From positions 13,544,001 to 13,608,000 of the forward strand of contig JAUCBN010000018.1 of the NCBI GenBank assembly GCA_035048815.1: DNA of 64,000 nt. Reading direction: 5' to 3'. This document shows, piece by piece, positions 33,796-46,132 of this stretch. Origin of the DNA: Abelmoschus esculentus (lineage: Eukaryota > Streptophyta > Magnoliopsida > Malvales > Malvaceae). The translations under genes and the position numbers were made by a program. Each line of letters opens with the position of its first letter. The stretch's first letter is position 1. The notes beneath the pieces were generated by a model that was not told the origin of the DNA, made no database searches, and saw only the letters and a list, made by a program, of their open reading frames with translations.

Positions 33796-36480
33796 TTGTA
33801 ATAATTATTTTTGTCCGAGTTGAATAAACCTTAAACTAAAATTCTACCCCTAAATCAAAACCCTAAGCCATATTATTATATATTAATATATTTATAGTAA
33901 ATAAACCATAAAGTAAAGTTCAAAATATATATTATTATTCTAAAAATTCCAAAAAAATTAATAAAATAAAAACAGTCCTTAAACCATAACCAAATCTACC
34001 AAAACCCAAATCCATTACATCATAACCCAATCAGTTGGGCCTATAACACCCCAACCCAATTACAACTAAAATCCACATCACCTTAACTCAAATACATAAC
34101 CCATAACCATTATACCAAGACCCATACCCGAATGCTAAATCTTTACCTAACTGAACTGGTTGACCCGAATTTGACCCGGGTTTAACCCGATCTTTCTTCT
34201 CCCCTCATCCACCTTTAAGCTTCTGGAAATTTTAGAAGGATCTGAAGGGTAACCGTTCGAATCCCAGTAACCGTTCATCTTCCCGACCACCTCGGACCAC
34301 GTCAGCGCCATCTGGATGCCACACCAGCACCGTCAGCCACGTTAACTCCACCTCATCACCAACGTCACGTAATCTGGTCCCTAATCTTCACAGCAACTGG
34401 ACAAAACAGAGGGTAAAAGAATGGTCCTTCTCCTCATACGAATTGCCAGGAATATTAAAAGAACAAAACAAAACAAAAATCAGAAATAGCAGCCAACAAA
34501 TCAAAAAGCATTTCCTTTTATTTTTATTTCATGTAAATCGACTATAAAAGTCGAATCAGTACCAATGTAAACCTTGGACGAGATTTTATCCAATAATCAA
34601 TACAAAGGTAATCATTTTCGGAGCATTTTTATATTTTTTTTTCGAATACAAGTTTTGGGTTGATACATTTTACCCTTGAGAGTGGAGATCGGTTCCCGTC
34701 GCCGACATCCTTCTCACCATCGTCTTCTTTTCTGATTTCAATAACAATAAGTGTAAGGATCTTTAAGATAAACGTTTCAGAGTTTGTTTTAAAAAAGTTG
34801 TTTTTTAGTTCTTGTTCAAGATCAAAACTTTGATTTTGTTTTAAACCCGAAATAAAAAGGGAAAAGGGTTTGATAACTTGTTTTCAAAATTGGGTTCGTC
34901 TTTTTTCTCCTTTTTCAACGATTAGAGCCTTCAACACAAGGTCTCGTCGCCGATGAACGACGAGGATATACCGTTCTACTAACTTGATAGTATCTTGAAG
35001 ATGAACGACAGTCGAAACACTCTTGTGTTTGAGAGCATCTATCGAAAATGAAAAGTCTCAATTGTGAACATCTGAGAATTGATTTCTTACTCAGTTTTCT
35101 TTTTATATTTCCCACAATCGACATTAAATGCCATTAATTCTTTTTTATTTGTTTTAAACACGTCTCTTTACTTCTTTTTTTTATATTATATATTGTTTAA
35201 TTTCATAATAATATGTTTCTGTTTCATTTTGCTTTTTTCTTTATATATTTCTATTATATGTTAACACCGAAACATGTTATATGATTTTATCATTTGGTAT
35301 AACTATATTATCATATCGTTGGTCTTGTATATTAGTCATATTAATGTTGCATTATTTATCTATAGTTCAGTATTTGTTATATAGGTTATTACATATAATA
35401 TATTGCGTACTTTGTTTATATTATTGTTAATATGTTGTTTTCTTTTATTTGTTTCATTTTATGTATTTTTGTTATCTTATTATGTATTTCTTTGTTTATT
35501 CGATCGGTTTTATGATGACCCACAACGGGAAAGATCCATATTATTTATAGCCCGTTTAGTGTAATAACTAACATCTAACTTTTAATTTATCACATTTTAT
35601 TTCTCGTATTTAATTTTTTGCATTTTAATTTCTTGTAATTTATTTTCTCGTATCTAACATTTAATTTACCGCTTTTAATTTCTCGCATATATATTTGTGG
35701 TAATTTAATTTCTCGCACTTTATTTTTTGCATTTATTTTATTTATTTATTTGTATATTAGATTCATTTATTCAACATTTGTCACACCTCATTAATTAACG
35801 AACCTAATAAAAATTTCTTTATTCGGTCGTAACGGGCCCGTCACCAAACATAATGGTGGCGATGTATGCGTTTACCTTCGAATAAATATATGGTAAAAAT
35901 AAAATTTGAAATCAGATCTTTAAACAAACCGTAATTTAAATGTCACTTTAATCCAGAAAACCCAAAATTAATAAACGGTTATTTTGTAAAGGTGCCCATT
36001 TTGGTCGGTTTTAAAACTCTAACACCGTTTTTTAATCGTAACCGACTCTCGGGCCCTATTTTTAAAATATCTGATTTTAACGGTATCCAGTCTACCAAAG
36101 TGATCGGTGACGACTCTATTATTTTCCAAAATAAATCCGATTTTCGTTTTCAAAATAAAACTCAATTCTTTTATTTTAAAACCCTAAAATTTAAACAAAA
36201 TCCCCAATTTTTAAATAAAGTTCCATTTTCCTAAAATCTCAATTTGTTATTTTTAAACCCTAATTTTTGATACTTTAAAACTTAACATCTAACAAATCCC
36301 CAAATTCATCAAATTTTCTCAAATAAAACAATTTTTAAATTTTATTTAAAATCCCAAATTCTTTAGATAATACCCAATTTTTCAAATAAACAAAGTTTTT
36401 CCAACGCTATCCACCTACACATTTTAACCTTATACCTCTTTTTTATACATTTTGTATTTAAGGGGGTCGTTACTATAATG
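33796..36480. other. AT-rich intergenic DNA with possible Gypsy (Tat/Ogre-like) leader traces
   Basis: A TATA-like ACTATAAAAG at about 34538 and a downstream AATAATCAATAC resemble an LTR promoter/terminator region. At 36104-36117 TCGGTGACGACTCT resembles the TGGCGACTC type of primer-binding context of Tat-lineage Gypsy elements. No pol coding sequence is present. The 80-codon frame at 35992 is not recognised. Confidence 0.3.
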
Positions 36481-39400
36481 TTGCATGGGAATTAACGAGG
36501 CTTAAAACTTTAGTCTTTCCCACATAGCTTCCAAACAACAACCTCTCTTACCTCTTCAATTTGAACTTCTGGGTACAAAGGAATAACAATTTTCGGCATT
36601 TTGTGGTACTACTTATGTCCTCTAAACTTGTCATGACGTTGACATATAATCTTGAGTATCCGATTTTATCGAATAAATATGAACAAGATACAATAACAAT
36701 ATTACAAGACTAACATATTAATGATTTGAACTAATATATAATTTTCATATTAAATAGCACATACAATGGCTTTTGTCAAAAAATTCGACTATGAGGATAA
36801 ATTTTAGATGAAAAATGCATCAATTTTAGTATTTTTAGGTTCCTCCAAGGATCGAAAGAATATAGACCCGTCATAGTTTTTCAACATATTCAGAATGTAA
36901 TAGGGTTTTGTTTTAATCCTTTTATTTTAACGTTTTTACTCCACTAATTTAATCAATTCATCGCCAACTTGTTCTTTGGATCATCTGAGTATGTGTTTTC
37001 TGTTTTTTGTTATTATCTATTGCAATGTTTCTTGAAATTTGTTGTATTTCCTTTGAATTAAATAGAGTTCAGATGTACCATTTAAAGAAATCTTAATCAT
37101 ATTTCATCCTCGTTTATATGAGATTAAAATTCTAATTTCTAAGTTTTACTATTCATTTTACACCTTTTAAAGACTTATTAAACCGTTTATCACGAATTTT
37201 AAAATTCTAGAATACAAACTTAATTTTTTAGACATATTACAACAAGTATCAATACTCCTATATAGGTATCAATATGTCCCTATAGGTATTCGTATTATAC
37301 AATATGTATTGATACCTACATAAGGTATGAAAAAATTGATCTCAGCTATATATTGATATGCCTTATTGTGTATCGAAATCCTATACCAATGGGCATACCT
37401 TGATACTAGAATTTATAATGGAACAAGGGTTTCGATATGATTGATACGTGAGAAACTATATCGATATCCCTTTTTGTATTTTGAAAAGAATTTATTTTTA
37501 CAAAAGAATTATTGGTATACCACTAATTCGTACCAATATATGAGCCTATAACTTACATTTTGAAGCTCAAAATTTGCTCGAACACCCCAAAATCACTAAA
37601 GCAAGCCCCAAAATTTAATTTACATGTTATAAGGTATTTAAGGTCGATTTTTACTGATTTTATAAGTTAGTCTCAAAATTTAACTTACATGTTATATGAG
37701 GTATTTAAGGTTGATTTCTACCAATTTTATAAGTTTTCATCATCAATCCCATCTTATACCATTAACATCTAAACATGAACATTCAAGCATACAAAATCAT
37801 CTCTTCAACCTCTTTTCAAGATGGTAAAAACACCTCTTTAACATCAATTCAAACCTTCTATGGGTCTTTGAAAAGCTCCCCAATCTTTTTAACTATAACC
37901 GAATATTATAAAATGAATCAAAAATGATAAAAAGAAAAAAAAAAGTGTTTAAGAGAGAGTTTTAATGGTAAATCATGATAAAAGAAAAAAATTCTTATTT
38001 TAAACTTTAACTTAACCTAAAATTTAAATCTTAAAGAGCCCAGTTTGATGATTGTTGTATTTCCATGAAAAACATCATAATTGACCCTTTGGTGACCGAA
38101 AATTATTATCATAGAATTGTGTATGTCACTATCAATCTTAAAGGGTGTTCAGTTCATAGAAAAAACATTATCTAAGGAAATAATTTTTTTCTTTAGAATT
38201 TTATTCTATGTTTGATTTATTTTTATTTCAGTAATTCAGAAAATATGATTATCAATAATAATGACTTTTGTCAATATTCTTAAAATGTGATTCTCACTCT
38301 TCTCTTGAATATTTGTGAATTTTTGTTATCTTGAATAAAATTTATTTTTGTAGTAATGAGTTTTCTTAATTTCAATCCTTCGTAACATATTTAAATGACG
38401 TAAATTTATTAAATATTTTTATTTTATATTAATTTAATATTTAAAGAGTATTTTAATATTTAAATACAAGAAAAAAATCTTGGTTATGGAAATATTAGAT
38501 AAAATGTTTAAATATTCTTTAAATTTTCTATAAATTTTTTATAAGATAAAATAAACACATATCATATTATAAGTAGAATCTTTAAATTTATTGGTTTTAT
38601 GTTCTTTTTTCGTAAAAATTCTCGGGTGAAATATAGATCTTTAAGAATAAATTAAATAAAAAAATATTTTTATTTAAAATATTAAATTAGATTATAAAAT
38701 AAAAATAATATGGGTCATTTATGGGTTTAAATAAAATTTTTATGTTAGAACTAAAAATCTTACGTATTATAATAATCTTAAGATTTTAACTTTAATATTG
38801 AATATTCAACTTTTTAAAATTTATGGATCTTAAAAGATAATTTGGTAAAACATACATTTTTCTTATCTTATATTCTTTTAATCAAATATTATAATTTTAT
38901 ATTTTTACTAAATCAATCAAACAAAATAATATAATATTTTTAATAATATATTAAATAATATTATATTATAATAATTTTATTGTTAATAATAATCTTAAAT
39001 TTCATAAACTAAACGAAAGTTAAATGATTTCCCTCTCAATAATAAGCTTATCTCTCCCTCCCTCTCTCCCTCGCTCGCTCCTGCCGCTTTAAGTCGTTAA
39101 TCGTGGAGAGTGGAGATGCCTCGTTGGGAGTCGACTTCCTTTGTAAGCAACATGGGCTAAAATTGGTGGTTTATGGCAGACACGACCGGGCTTTGAATCC
39201 ATCCCATGTCTTAAAAAGGAAGTCGACCAATTTTAAGGAATCGGGATGGATTCAACTTTAAGGAAATTGGATTGCAATCGAGTCGAGTATCATGTAGCTT
39301 GACTCATTAAAAATTCGAGTCGAATTCGAGCTCGAGTCGAGTTTTGACTGAGCTTTGATCGAGTCGAGCTCGAATAGCTTGCGACCTGTCTTGTCTCTTT

Positions 39401-39767
39401 TACGGCGCTAATCAAGACGATTAAATAAAGGCTTAAATAAAAAAATATATTCAAATTATATATTTTTAAATAAATATTTATTTCTTAAATAAAATAAAAT
39501 TTTAAAGTTTTATTATATTAGTACTTGAAAGTAATATTATTCAAAATTTATTATCCATTAATAAACAATAATTGATAATCTTATTAGATTCTATTGTCAT
39601 TGTCGTATAACTTATTTCTTTTATTCATCATTGATAATTGATGAAAAAATATTACACTTTAGTCGATCGATAAAAAATATGCAAAGTGGTTAGAAATTTA
39701 GAGAGAAAATAGAGGATACGAAAAAATGTGAAAATTATTTCTCTTTTTAAATATATAATGTTTATTA
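36481..39767. other. AT-rich intergenic DNA; palindrome relic and GAGTCGAG patch
   Basis: At 37225-37560 there are about ten degenerate copies of GTATCGATAC (as GTATCAATAC, TGATACC, TATCGATA). At 39280-39395 there is a GAGTCGAGCTCGAAT-rich patch like that of 25530-25993. Otherwise there is low-complexity DNA and a CTCTCCCT tract (39049-39080). No gene seen. Confidence 0.5.
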
Positions 39768-40003
39768 GAAGAATTATTTGACCTATAGTCATAAGCTAAG
39801 TTTGTCATATAGTTTAGATCAATTAGGAGCTAGTTGTATTCTTGTATTTTTTTTGAAAGTTTGTATTCTAGGGTTCCTCCTTCCATATATAAAGAGAGAC
39901 AAGCTCTTGTAACAAACATGCTTGAAATTAATAATCATCTCCTTCATTGATTCACTTCTTCTCAGTTGTTTCTTTAGTTTTACATCATGCCTGAATTTTC
40001 ACA
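39768..40003 (+). repeat. Probable Copia-type LTR end
   Basis: The segment has a TATA-like CATATATAAAGAG (about 39885), a transcript-end-like stretch with TTGAAATTAATAATC, and ends TTTTCACA directly before a primer-binding site. The 5' boundary (TGTTTATTAGAAG near 39768) is a guess. No partner LTR is found in the window. Confidence 0.55.
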
Positions 40004-40015
40004 TGGTATCAGAGC
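40004..40015 (+). promoter_or_regulatory. Primer-binding site, initiator tRNA-Met type
   Basis: TGGTATCAGAGC is the standard plant Copia primer-binding sequence and follows the CA of the LTR end directly. Confidence 0.8.
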
Positions 40016-40024
40016 TATTAATCT

Positions 40025-40170
40025 TGAGGCCAAAATCGCTCAACTCGCTCTTATTTTGGGTCCTGATCACACTCAAATCGAAACCCTCATCTCCTACTTT
40101 GTCTCTCTCCGCTCAGTTTTTAATTCTCTCAACTTAAAATTCTCTTGTGCCCGGTGGTTCAAGAAACAAA
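40025..40170 (+). pseudogene. Fragment resembling the importin-5 N-terminus
   Basis: The frame reads KIAQLALILGPDHTQIETLISYF, close to the plant importin-5 (RanBP5/KPNB3-like karyopherin) N-terminus, which has the pattern LA-ILGPD----ETLIS. It begins about 20 bases after the primer-binding site. Similarity fades after about 40 residues. On its own it would be weak; the second importin-like piece at 40590-40870 supports it. Confidence 0.5.
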
Positions 40171-40229
40171 CCTTCAGTATCTTTTCTCTTCTCTTACGTT
40201 CTGGATTTTCTTTACCTTCTTTGTTTTAA

Positions 40230-40589
40230 GGGTGAAAATAATGAAACAAAATTGTGGTAGTGTCACTGTCAATGATGAAGATATCATGGTCGCTGTTATC
40301 TTGATGGAACTCCTTGATCTAATCTACTAATATAAGTCGCATCGTCGATTTGCCTTCATTTAGGGCTCCCGGGCGAAGAGATCTTCTTCGAAATTGAAGT
40401 TCGCTGTCACATCTTTGCCTACTCTGAAACCATCACTTTCACCCCCTGAAAATATTTCTTACCCACAAATGCATCTTGGCACACAAGCACCATGGCCATG
40501 TCAGCCACAACATCTTGAACAACAAATTCCACCTCTAGTCATGCCACCTCCACTAATATAGTACATGCCCCCTCCACCAAACATGTCAT
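40230..40589 (+). pseudogene. Unidentified host-gene-like fragment, proline-rich
   Basis: One frame, with in-frame TAA and TAG codons, reads VNDEDIMVAVILMELLDLI, YKSHRRFAF, GSRAKRSSSKLKFAVTSLP, then Pro-rich text (PSLSPPENISYP, PPLVMPPP, YMPPPPNMSSPH). The pattern 'V-LMEL-DLI ... KSHRR ... WGS-AKRS' resembles a family of short plant proteins that I cannot name with confidence. It links the two importin-like pieces without a frameshift on the 3' side. Confidence 0.4.
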
Positions 40590-40870
40590 CGCCTCATCTT
40601 GATATTCTATCGTCGTTCCTCTTCCAAGATCAGGACATCTTCCAAGATTTATTGCCGTTGATGATAAAAACGTTGATTGAGGTATTTAACTATAGATTAG
40701 AAGCGACTGCTCAAGAGACTTTGGAGCTGTTAATTGACTTAGCTGAGACTGAGCCTAGGTTTCTAAGGAGGCGGATTATGGGAGTTATAAATTGCGGATG
40801 TAGAGAGGTTAGAAGAAGGAAAAAACATGTCATTTGGCAATTGAGTTTCTTGATTTCATTAAGAGGTAAA
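40590..40870 (+). pseudogene. Importin-5-like internal fragment
   Basis: The frame reads DIFQDLLPLMIKTLIEVFN, EATAQETLELLIDLAETEP and RFLRRRIMGVI, matching the HEAT-repeat segment of plant importin-5 (FQDLLPLMM-TL-EAL, EATAQEALELLIELAGTEPRFLRRQ). After a shift near 40835, DNA coding HLAIEFLIS follows in another frame, again as in importin-5. Importin-5 is a beta-karyopherin that imports ribosomal and other cargo into the nucleus. The piece is about 90 codons of a protein of more than 1,100, so it is a captured fragment. Confidence 0.8.
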
Positions 40871-40984
40871 ATCGTTGTTCCAATGTCTTCACAGTTGCTT
40901 TCGAAATTCTTCTATGCTTCGGAATGATAGAAACAACTTGCTGCATTAATTGCACCCTCTCAAATTGTCGAAGATTGTTCTATT

Positions 40985-41120
40985 GATTGGTTATAATTTT
41001 TTCATTATTAGGGCTATAATTTTTTCATTGTTTGTTATTAGGGCTATAATTTTTTTGATACTTGTTATTAGAGCGATAATTTTTTCCAATATTTGTTATT
41101 AGAGATTTGTTCTTAAAATT
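40985..41120. repeat. Short tandem repeat, about 4 units of 30-36 bp
   Basis: TATAATTTTTTCATT followed by TTGTTATTAGGGC recurs about four times with small changes. Confidence 0.75.
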
Positions 41121-41267
41121 TAAATTTTTGTTCTTATTGTTAGAGATCTATTTTTAATATTTTTATTACGAATATACTTTTAAATTTATTCTTCAATGTT
41201 TATTAATAAAGGCTTAATTTTTAAGTTCGTCCTTATGCTATTAAAATCTAAAAACGGCTCTAATTAT

Positions 41268-42589
41268 TGTAACCCCCTTAGCCCGGCCTAGACAGAACTG
41301 GTACTAATGGGTTACACGGGGAATATTAAACCAAACCCGTAAGAGTCCAATTCGATAAACAACCCTAAAACAGTTATATATATATATATATATTTCTATG
41401 TGCGCAATCTTATTTCTATGTGTCAAGGTCTCATTCAAAGCATTATCGGTACCATATTAATTAAAAACAAACATCCGATTAAACACTAACATAGATTAAG
41501 GACTAAAACATAAAAATTTTAAGATACAAGGACATTATCCAAACTAGATTAACCATGTTGAAATTAAATTAACTTTAAGCATGCATGCAAAATTTCAGCT
41601 CAATATAACATCTGTAAGTACCTTAATCGAACAAAGGAAGATATTCAGGACTAAAATATAATTTCTAGCAACTTCTAATTCTAGGTGATCAAAGGTTTCG
41701 AAACCTTCCCAGAGGTTCCGAAACTTTTTGTAAAAGGTTTCGAAACTTTCCTGGTAAGTTTCGATACTTTTCGCGTCCAATAGCTTCCTAGAATTGAAAC
41801 TGCCCGCAAGGTTTCGAAACCTCATAAAGGTTTCAAAACTATTTGACAAAGGTTTCAGAACCTTCACCCAAAGGTTTCGAAACTTTGGGTATGGAACCAA
41901 AAGTTTCATTACACTAAATACACACCATTTACTCAATACTCAACCATTAATTAGTACCTCTAAATGCATCAGTCTTAAACATAATTAGCAACATATGGCA
42001 CATAATCAACAACGTCACGGACACCAATCAAGCTATAGGCATGCTTCCTAGAAAAAGATTAACAACATAACAATCATGCAACACATGCTTCAACAATTCA
42101 AACAATTCCAAAGTTCAACAATTAACAATCAAACAATAATGGTCTTATTACAACATAAACCAAGCCTAAGTGTACACTCCTCACATTGGTTGAGTTACAC
42201 ATTGCCTTGTCCAATTTATTTGCCAAAAACATACCAAATTCAAAGTGATCTTTCCCCTTGGTTTCCTTGTCTCGAACGATGTCCAAAGTGCCTTTATTTT
42301 TCTACAAGGATGAAAAGAGAGCTTAAGCAAACATGCTTAGTGAGGAAGCTCTACACAAATCATCAATGCATCTATTTAAAATCATGAACAAACCATACTT
42401 TGTAATACATTGCTAAAACATACATGCTAACATCTCATGCTCATATTCTTTAAACCATATGCATCCTTGAGTTTACACAACCTTGTCAAAACAATTTATA
42501 AATGATGCACAATCTTCTTCTCAAATTCATGTATGTATATTGGCATTCTAGTGACCACTTTAATGTGAACTTTGAGTTCACCGAATACA
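41268..42589 (-). repeat. Gypsy 3' LTR, truncated (1.3 of 3.3 kb)
   Basis: Homologous to 46133-47456; breaks off within TGAGTTCACCGAATACAC, where pol sequence begins. It contains a (TA)n tract at 41374-41394 not found in the other LTR. Confidence 0.93.
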
Positions 42590-44638
42590 CCGATCATCCG
42601 GCACCACAACCCGACCTCTATAGCATAACACCCCATCATCATCAAAATGATACTCGGTCGGTCTACCCTCAGGAATATCCTCCACAAAAGTTACCAAAGC
42701 CTCATCCTCTAACTGTTTCACCTTGATCATCTCAACCAAAACAGGTTTTACTTGCAACTCCGCCACTAAACCACCTTCCTTAGAAATACTCAATCTAGCA
42801 AACATTGCTCTCAACTCAACAGCCGCTTTACGGCTCAAAGCATCGGCCACTACATTGGCCTTCCCCGGATGATACTCAATAGATAAATCATAATCCTTTA
42901 ACAACTCCATCCATCTTCGTTGCCTAAGATTCAAATCCTTTTATGACATGAGATACTTCAAACTCTTATGATCCGTGTATATAGTACACTTCTCTCCATA
43001 CAAATAATGTCTCCAAATCTTCAAGGCAAAGACCACCACCGCCAACTTCAAATCATGAGTCAGATAGTTCTTTTCATGTACCCTCAACTGTCTAGAAGCA
43101 TAAGCTACAACTTTCCCCTCTTGCATCAAAACACACCCAAGACCCACATATGATGCATCACTATAAACCACGAAATCCTTACCGGATTCGGGTTGAACCA
43201 ACACCGGTGCACTAGTCAACACTTCTTCCAACTTCTCAAAACTCTTTTGTTGACTTTCTTTCCACTCAAAAGGAACCTTCTTTTGCAACAACTTATTCAT
43301 AGGAGCAGCAATGCTCGAAAAACCCTCAACAAACCTACGATAATACCCAGCAAAACCTAAGAAACTCCAAACCTCCGACACCGATCTCGGTTGCTTTCAA
43401 CCCATAACAGCCTCTATCTTCTTTGGATCAACACTAATACCCTTTTCCGACACCACATGACCAAGAAACACCACCTCTTTTAACCAAATCTCACACTTAC
43501 TTATCTTAGCATACAACTGGTTCTCTTTCAACGCTTGCAACACCAACCGTAAATGTCGATCATGATCTTCCTCGGTACGTGAATACACGAGGATATCATC
43601 TATGAACACCACTACAAACTGATCCAAGTACTCATGAAACACCCAGTTCATCATATCCATAAAAGCAGCAGGGGCATTTGTCAATCCAAACGACATCACC
43701 AAAAACTCATAATGACCATACCTTGTCCGAAAAACCGTTTTCAAGACATCCTCCTCTTTCGCTTTCAACTGCTAGTACCCCGATCTCAAATCAATCTTCG
43801 AGAACACACTTGCTCCTCGAAACTGATCAAACAAATCATCAATCCTCGGTAAAGGATACTTATTCTTCACGGTCAACTTATTCAATTACCGATAATCAAT
43901 GCACATCCTCATTGTGCCATCTTTCTTCTTCACAAACAACACCGGTGCACCCCAAGGTCACACACTCGTTCGTATAAAACCACGGTCAAGCAACTCTTTT
44001 AACTCCTTAGGTGCCATGCGATAAGGAGCAATGGACACCGGATTAGTACCAGTATAAGTCTCGATACTAAACTCCACATCACGATCGGGAGGTAATCCTG
44101 GTAACTCCTTAGGAAAAACTTTCGGAAAGTCACATACTGTTCGAAAGTCCTGCACTCGAACCTCTCCTATCCCCGGGTTCATCACATAAGCTAGATATGC
44201 CATACCACCATGTTGCATTAACCTTTCCGCTTGTAAGGCCGAAACCACATTGGATAAGAATCCGGTATACTCACTCTTAACCACAACCTCGCCACCATCT
44301 AACAACCTCAAGGTAACACGTTTCTTTTCAAAATCCACCACAGCTCTATGCTCCGTCAACCAGTCAACCCCCAAGATAAGGTCAAAACCATGAAACGACA
44401 ACTCCATCAAGTCAACCTCAAAGACATACCCTTGCACCTCCAGCGGACATCTTCTATACAACCTTTTTACGGTCACCGTCTTACCCAAAGAACTAGTAAC
44501 CACAACTCCCACATCTAAAACCTCAACAGGAATATCCAACATGTATGTATGCTCACTCGAAACATAAGAATGCGTAGATCCCGAATCTATCAAGGAAAAC
44601 AACTGTACATTCCGTAAAGAAAAAGTACCTGCAACCAC
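42590..44638 (-). pseudogene. Gypsy pol (protease, RT, RNase H), several stops, integrase deleted
   Basis: Same frame as gag. Protease has DSGSTHSYV (active-site DSG). RT has the PWGAPVLFVKKKDGTMR region, KAKEEDVLKTVFRTRYGHYEF, SFGLTNAPAAF and FIDDILVYSR (the xxDD site). RNase H has VVYSDASYVGLGCVL, but THDLKLAVVVFALK shows Lys where the catalytic Glu is expected. It ends in the pre-integrase region (EYHFDDDGVLCYRGR). In-frame stops lie at about 43958, 43774, 43397 and 42941. The core of integrase is lost at the 42589 junction. Confidence 0.92.
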
Positions 44639-44689
44639 ATCCGTGGCATTACGGGTCCCACGCTGAGCATAAACTCTACGGCCATCTCC

Positions 44690-45805
44690 CTATCTCTGAA
44701 AAGGACCTCTACCTCCACCGCATCCTCTGCCATGTACCACAGCAGCCTCAGCTCGGTTACCAGCCTCACCAGCAAACCTCGAACAATCCCTCTTCCTGTG
44801 ATCCTTAGATCCACAACCAATGCAGGCACTAGTGGACCACCAACACTCTCCCGGATGGCATCTAGAACACAAGTTACAAACTGCTACGTCTCCACCACCT
44901 CTACCAAACTGCTGAGCACGATCGTCGTGTCCAAAATCACCCCGACGTCGATCAACTCTATATCGGTTGTCCTGAAACTTCTTACCCTTACCACCTTGGG
45001 TACTAGCCTCAGCAGGCCTCTTTCCGACATCGAAAGACTTCCTAGCCTCCCTCAGGGACTCCTCAACATCCTTAGCCCTATTCACGAGCACATCAAACTC
45101 AGTGTACTCCGTAGCCAACAAGTATGTCTTAATCTCTGGATCCAAACCATATCGGAAACTATCACATCTCTTATGCTCGGTAGGAACCAACTCAGGAGCA
45201 TAGTGACTCAACCTGATAAACTGTATCTCATAGTCAGCCACACTCCTAGTGCCTTGCACCAGGGACATAAACTCCCTCTTCTGCGTATCCTCGTACTATG
45301 GGCCCAAGAACTTCCGCACAAAGGCGGTCCTAAAGTACTCCCAAGTCAGGTTAGCCACTATTACACCCGCTCTCGTGGTATTCCACCATCTATAAGTATC
45401 CCCCTGAAGTAGAGAGACCACACAACCCAACCTACGGCAATCCTGACAGTCCATCTGATCTAATATCCTCTCGGTGCTAGCCAGCCACTCCTCAGCTACA
45501 CTCGGATCAGATCCACGGAACTCAACACCTCTCAAGCTACGCAATCGCTCAAGCGGTAGCCCTAGGGTAACTACAACGGCAGGTGCAGGAGCCGGTACAT
45601 GTACTCCAGCCATAGCTGCATGAAACGCACCCATCATAGCCTGTATGAACGGTGCAAACTCTCCGAATTGGCCTCCTACTGGAACTGGAGGCACACCAAT
45701 TGGTGGAGGAGGTGGAAGCGGTTCCTCCCTCACAGTCGGCTCTCCCTCTGTCTGACTATCGGTGATCAAGCTTGCACTAGCACGTGTTTCACGTCTCGGA
45801 GGCAT
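44690..45805 (-). pseudogene. Gypsy gag (capsid + CCHC knuckle), in-frame stop
   Basis: Structural protein that packages the element RNA. Starts MPPRRETRASAS with a Pro-rich N-terminus, the capsid (Retrotrans_gag) pattern (FRGSDPSVAEEWLASTERIL, WWNTTRA, LTWEYFRTAFVRKF) and, near the end, the knuckle CIGCGSKDHRKRDC. The frame is continuous except for TAG at 45296-45298 within the capsid. It ends at a TAG (44690-44692) that, by its position in a continuous gag-pol frame, may itself be mutational. Confidence 0.9.
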
Positions 45806-46107
45806 TATCCAAACACTTAAAACATGCAATTTTAGAACATAATATCAAAACATAATAAACTTACATTCGGACAAGATCCAAGGGAAACCGAAGAACATCT
45901 AAAAACATGTTGGCATTGGCAATGTGTAACTGACCACCCCTTTTACTCATAATCATTCTAGGTACACTCACAATGTATAGGTATGCACACAACATCCACA
46001 CATCACATTCATTCTTACACTTAACATATTAACCACCAAAGCATAGCAAACCAATACGTACTTTGACCAATCAACTACACACTATACAAACCAACAACAT
46101 ATTTTAT

Positions 46108-46132
46108 TCAACCTGGCTTTGATACCACCAAA
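46108..46132 (-). promoter_or_regulatory. Gypsy primer-binding site
   Basis: After the LTR end GGTTACA the minus strand reads TTTGGTGGTATCAAAGCCAGG. TGGTATCAAAGCC differs by one base from the tRNA-Met type site TGGTATCAGAGCC. Confidence 0.75.

Noticed and set aside
35992..36234. Plus-strand ORF of 80 codons
   Set aside because: Phe/Asn/Lys-rich, no family; more likely part of a decayed noncoding retroelement leader.
40004..40015. tRNA gene
   Set aside because: Only the 12-base complement of a tRNA 3' end is present; it is a primer-binding site, not a tRNA gene. No cloverleaf was recognised anywhere in the window by eye.
44732..45412. Plus-strand ORF of 226 codons
   Set aside because: Antisense shadow of the Gypsy gag, low-complexity Ser/Thr/Leu content.
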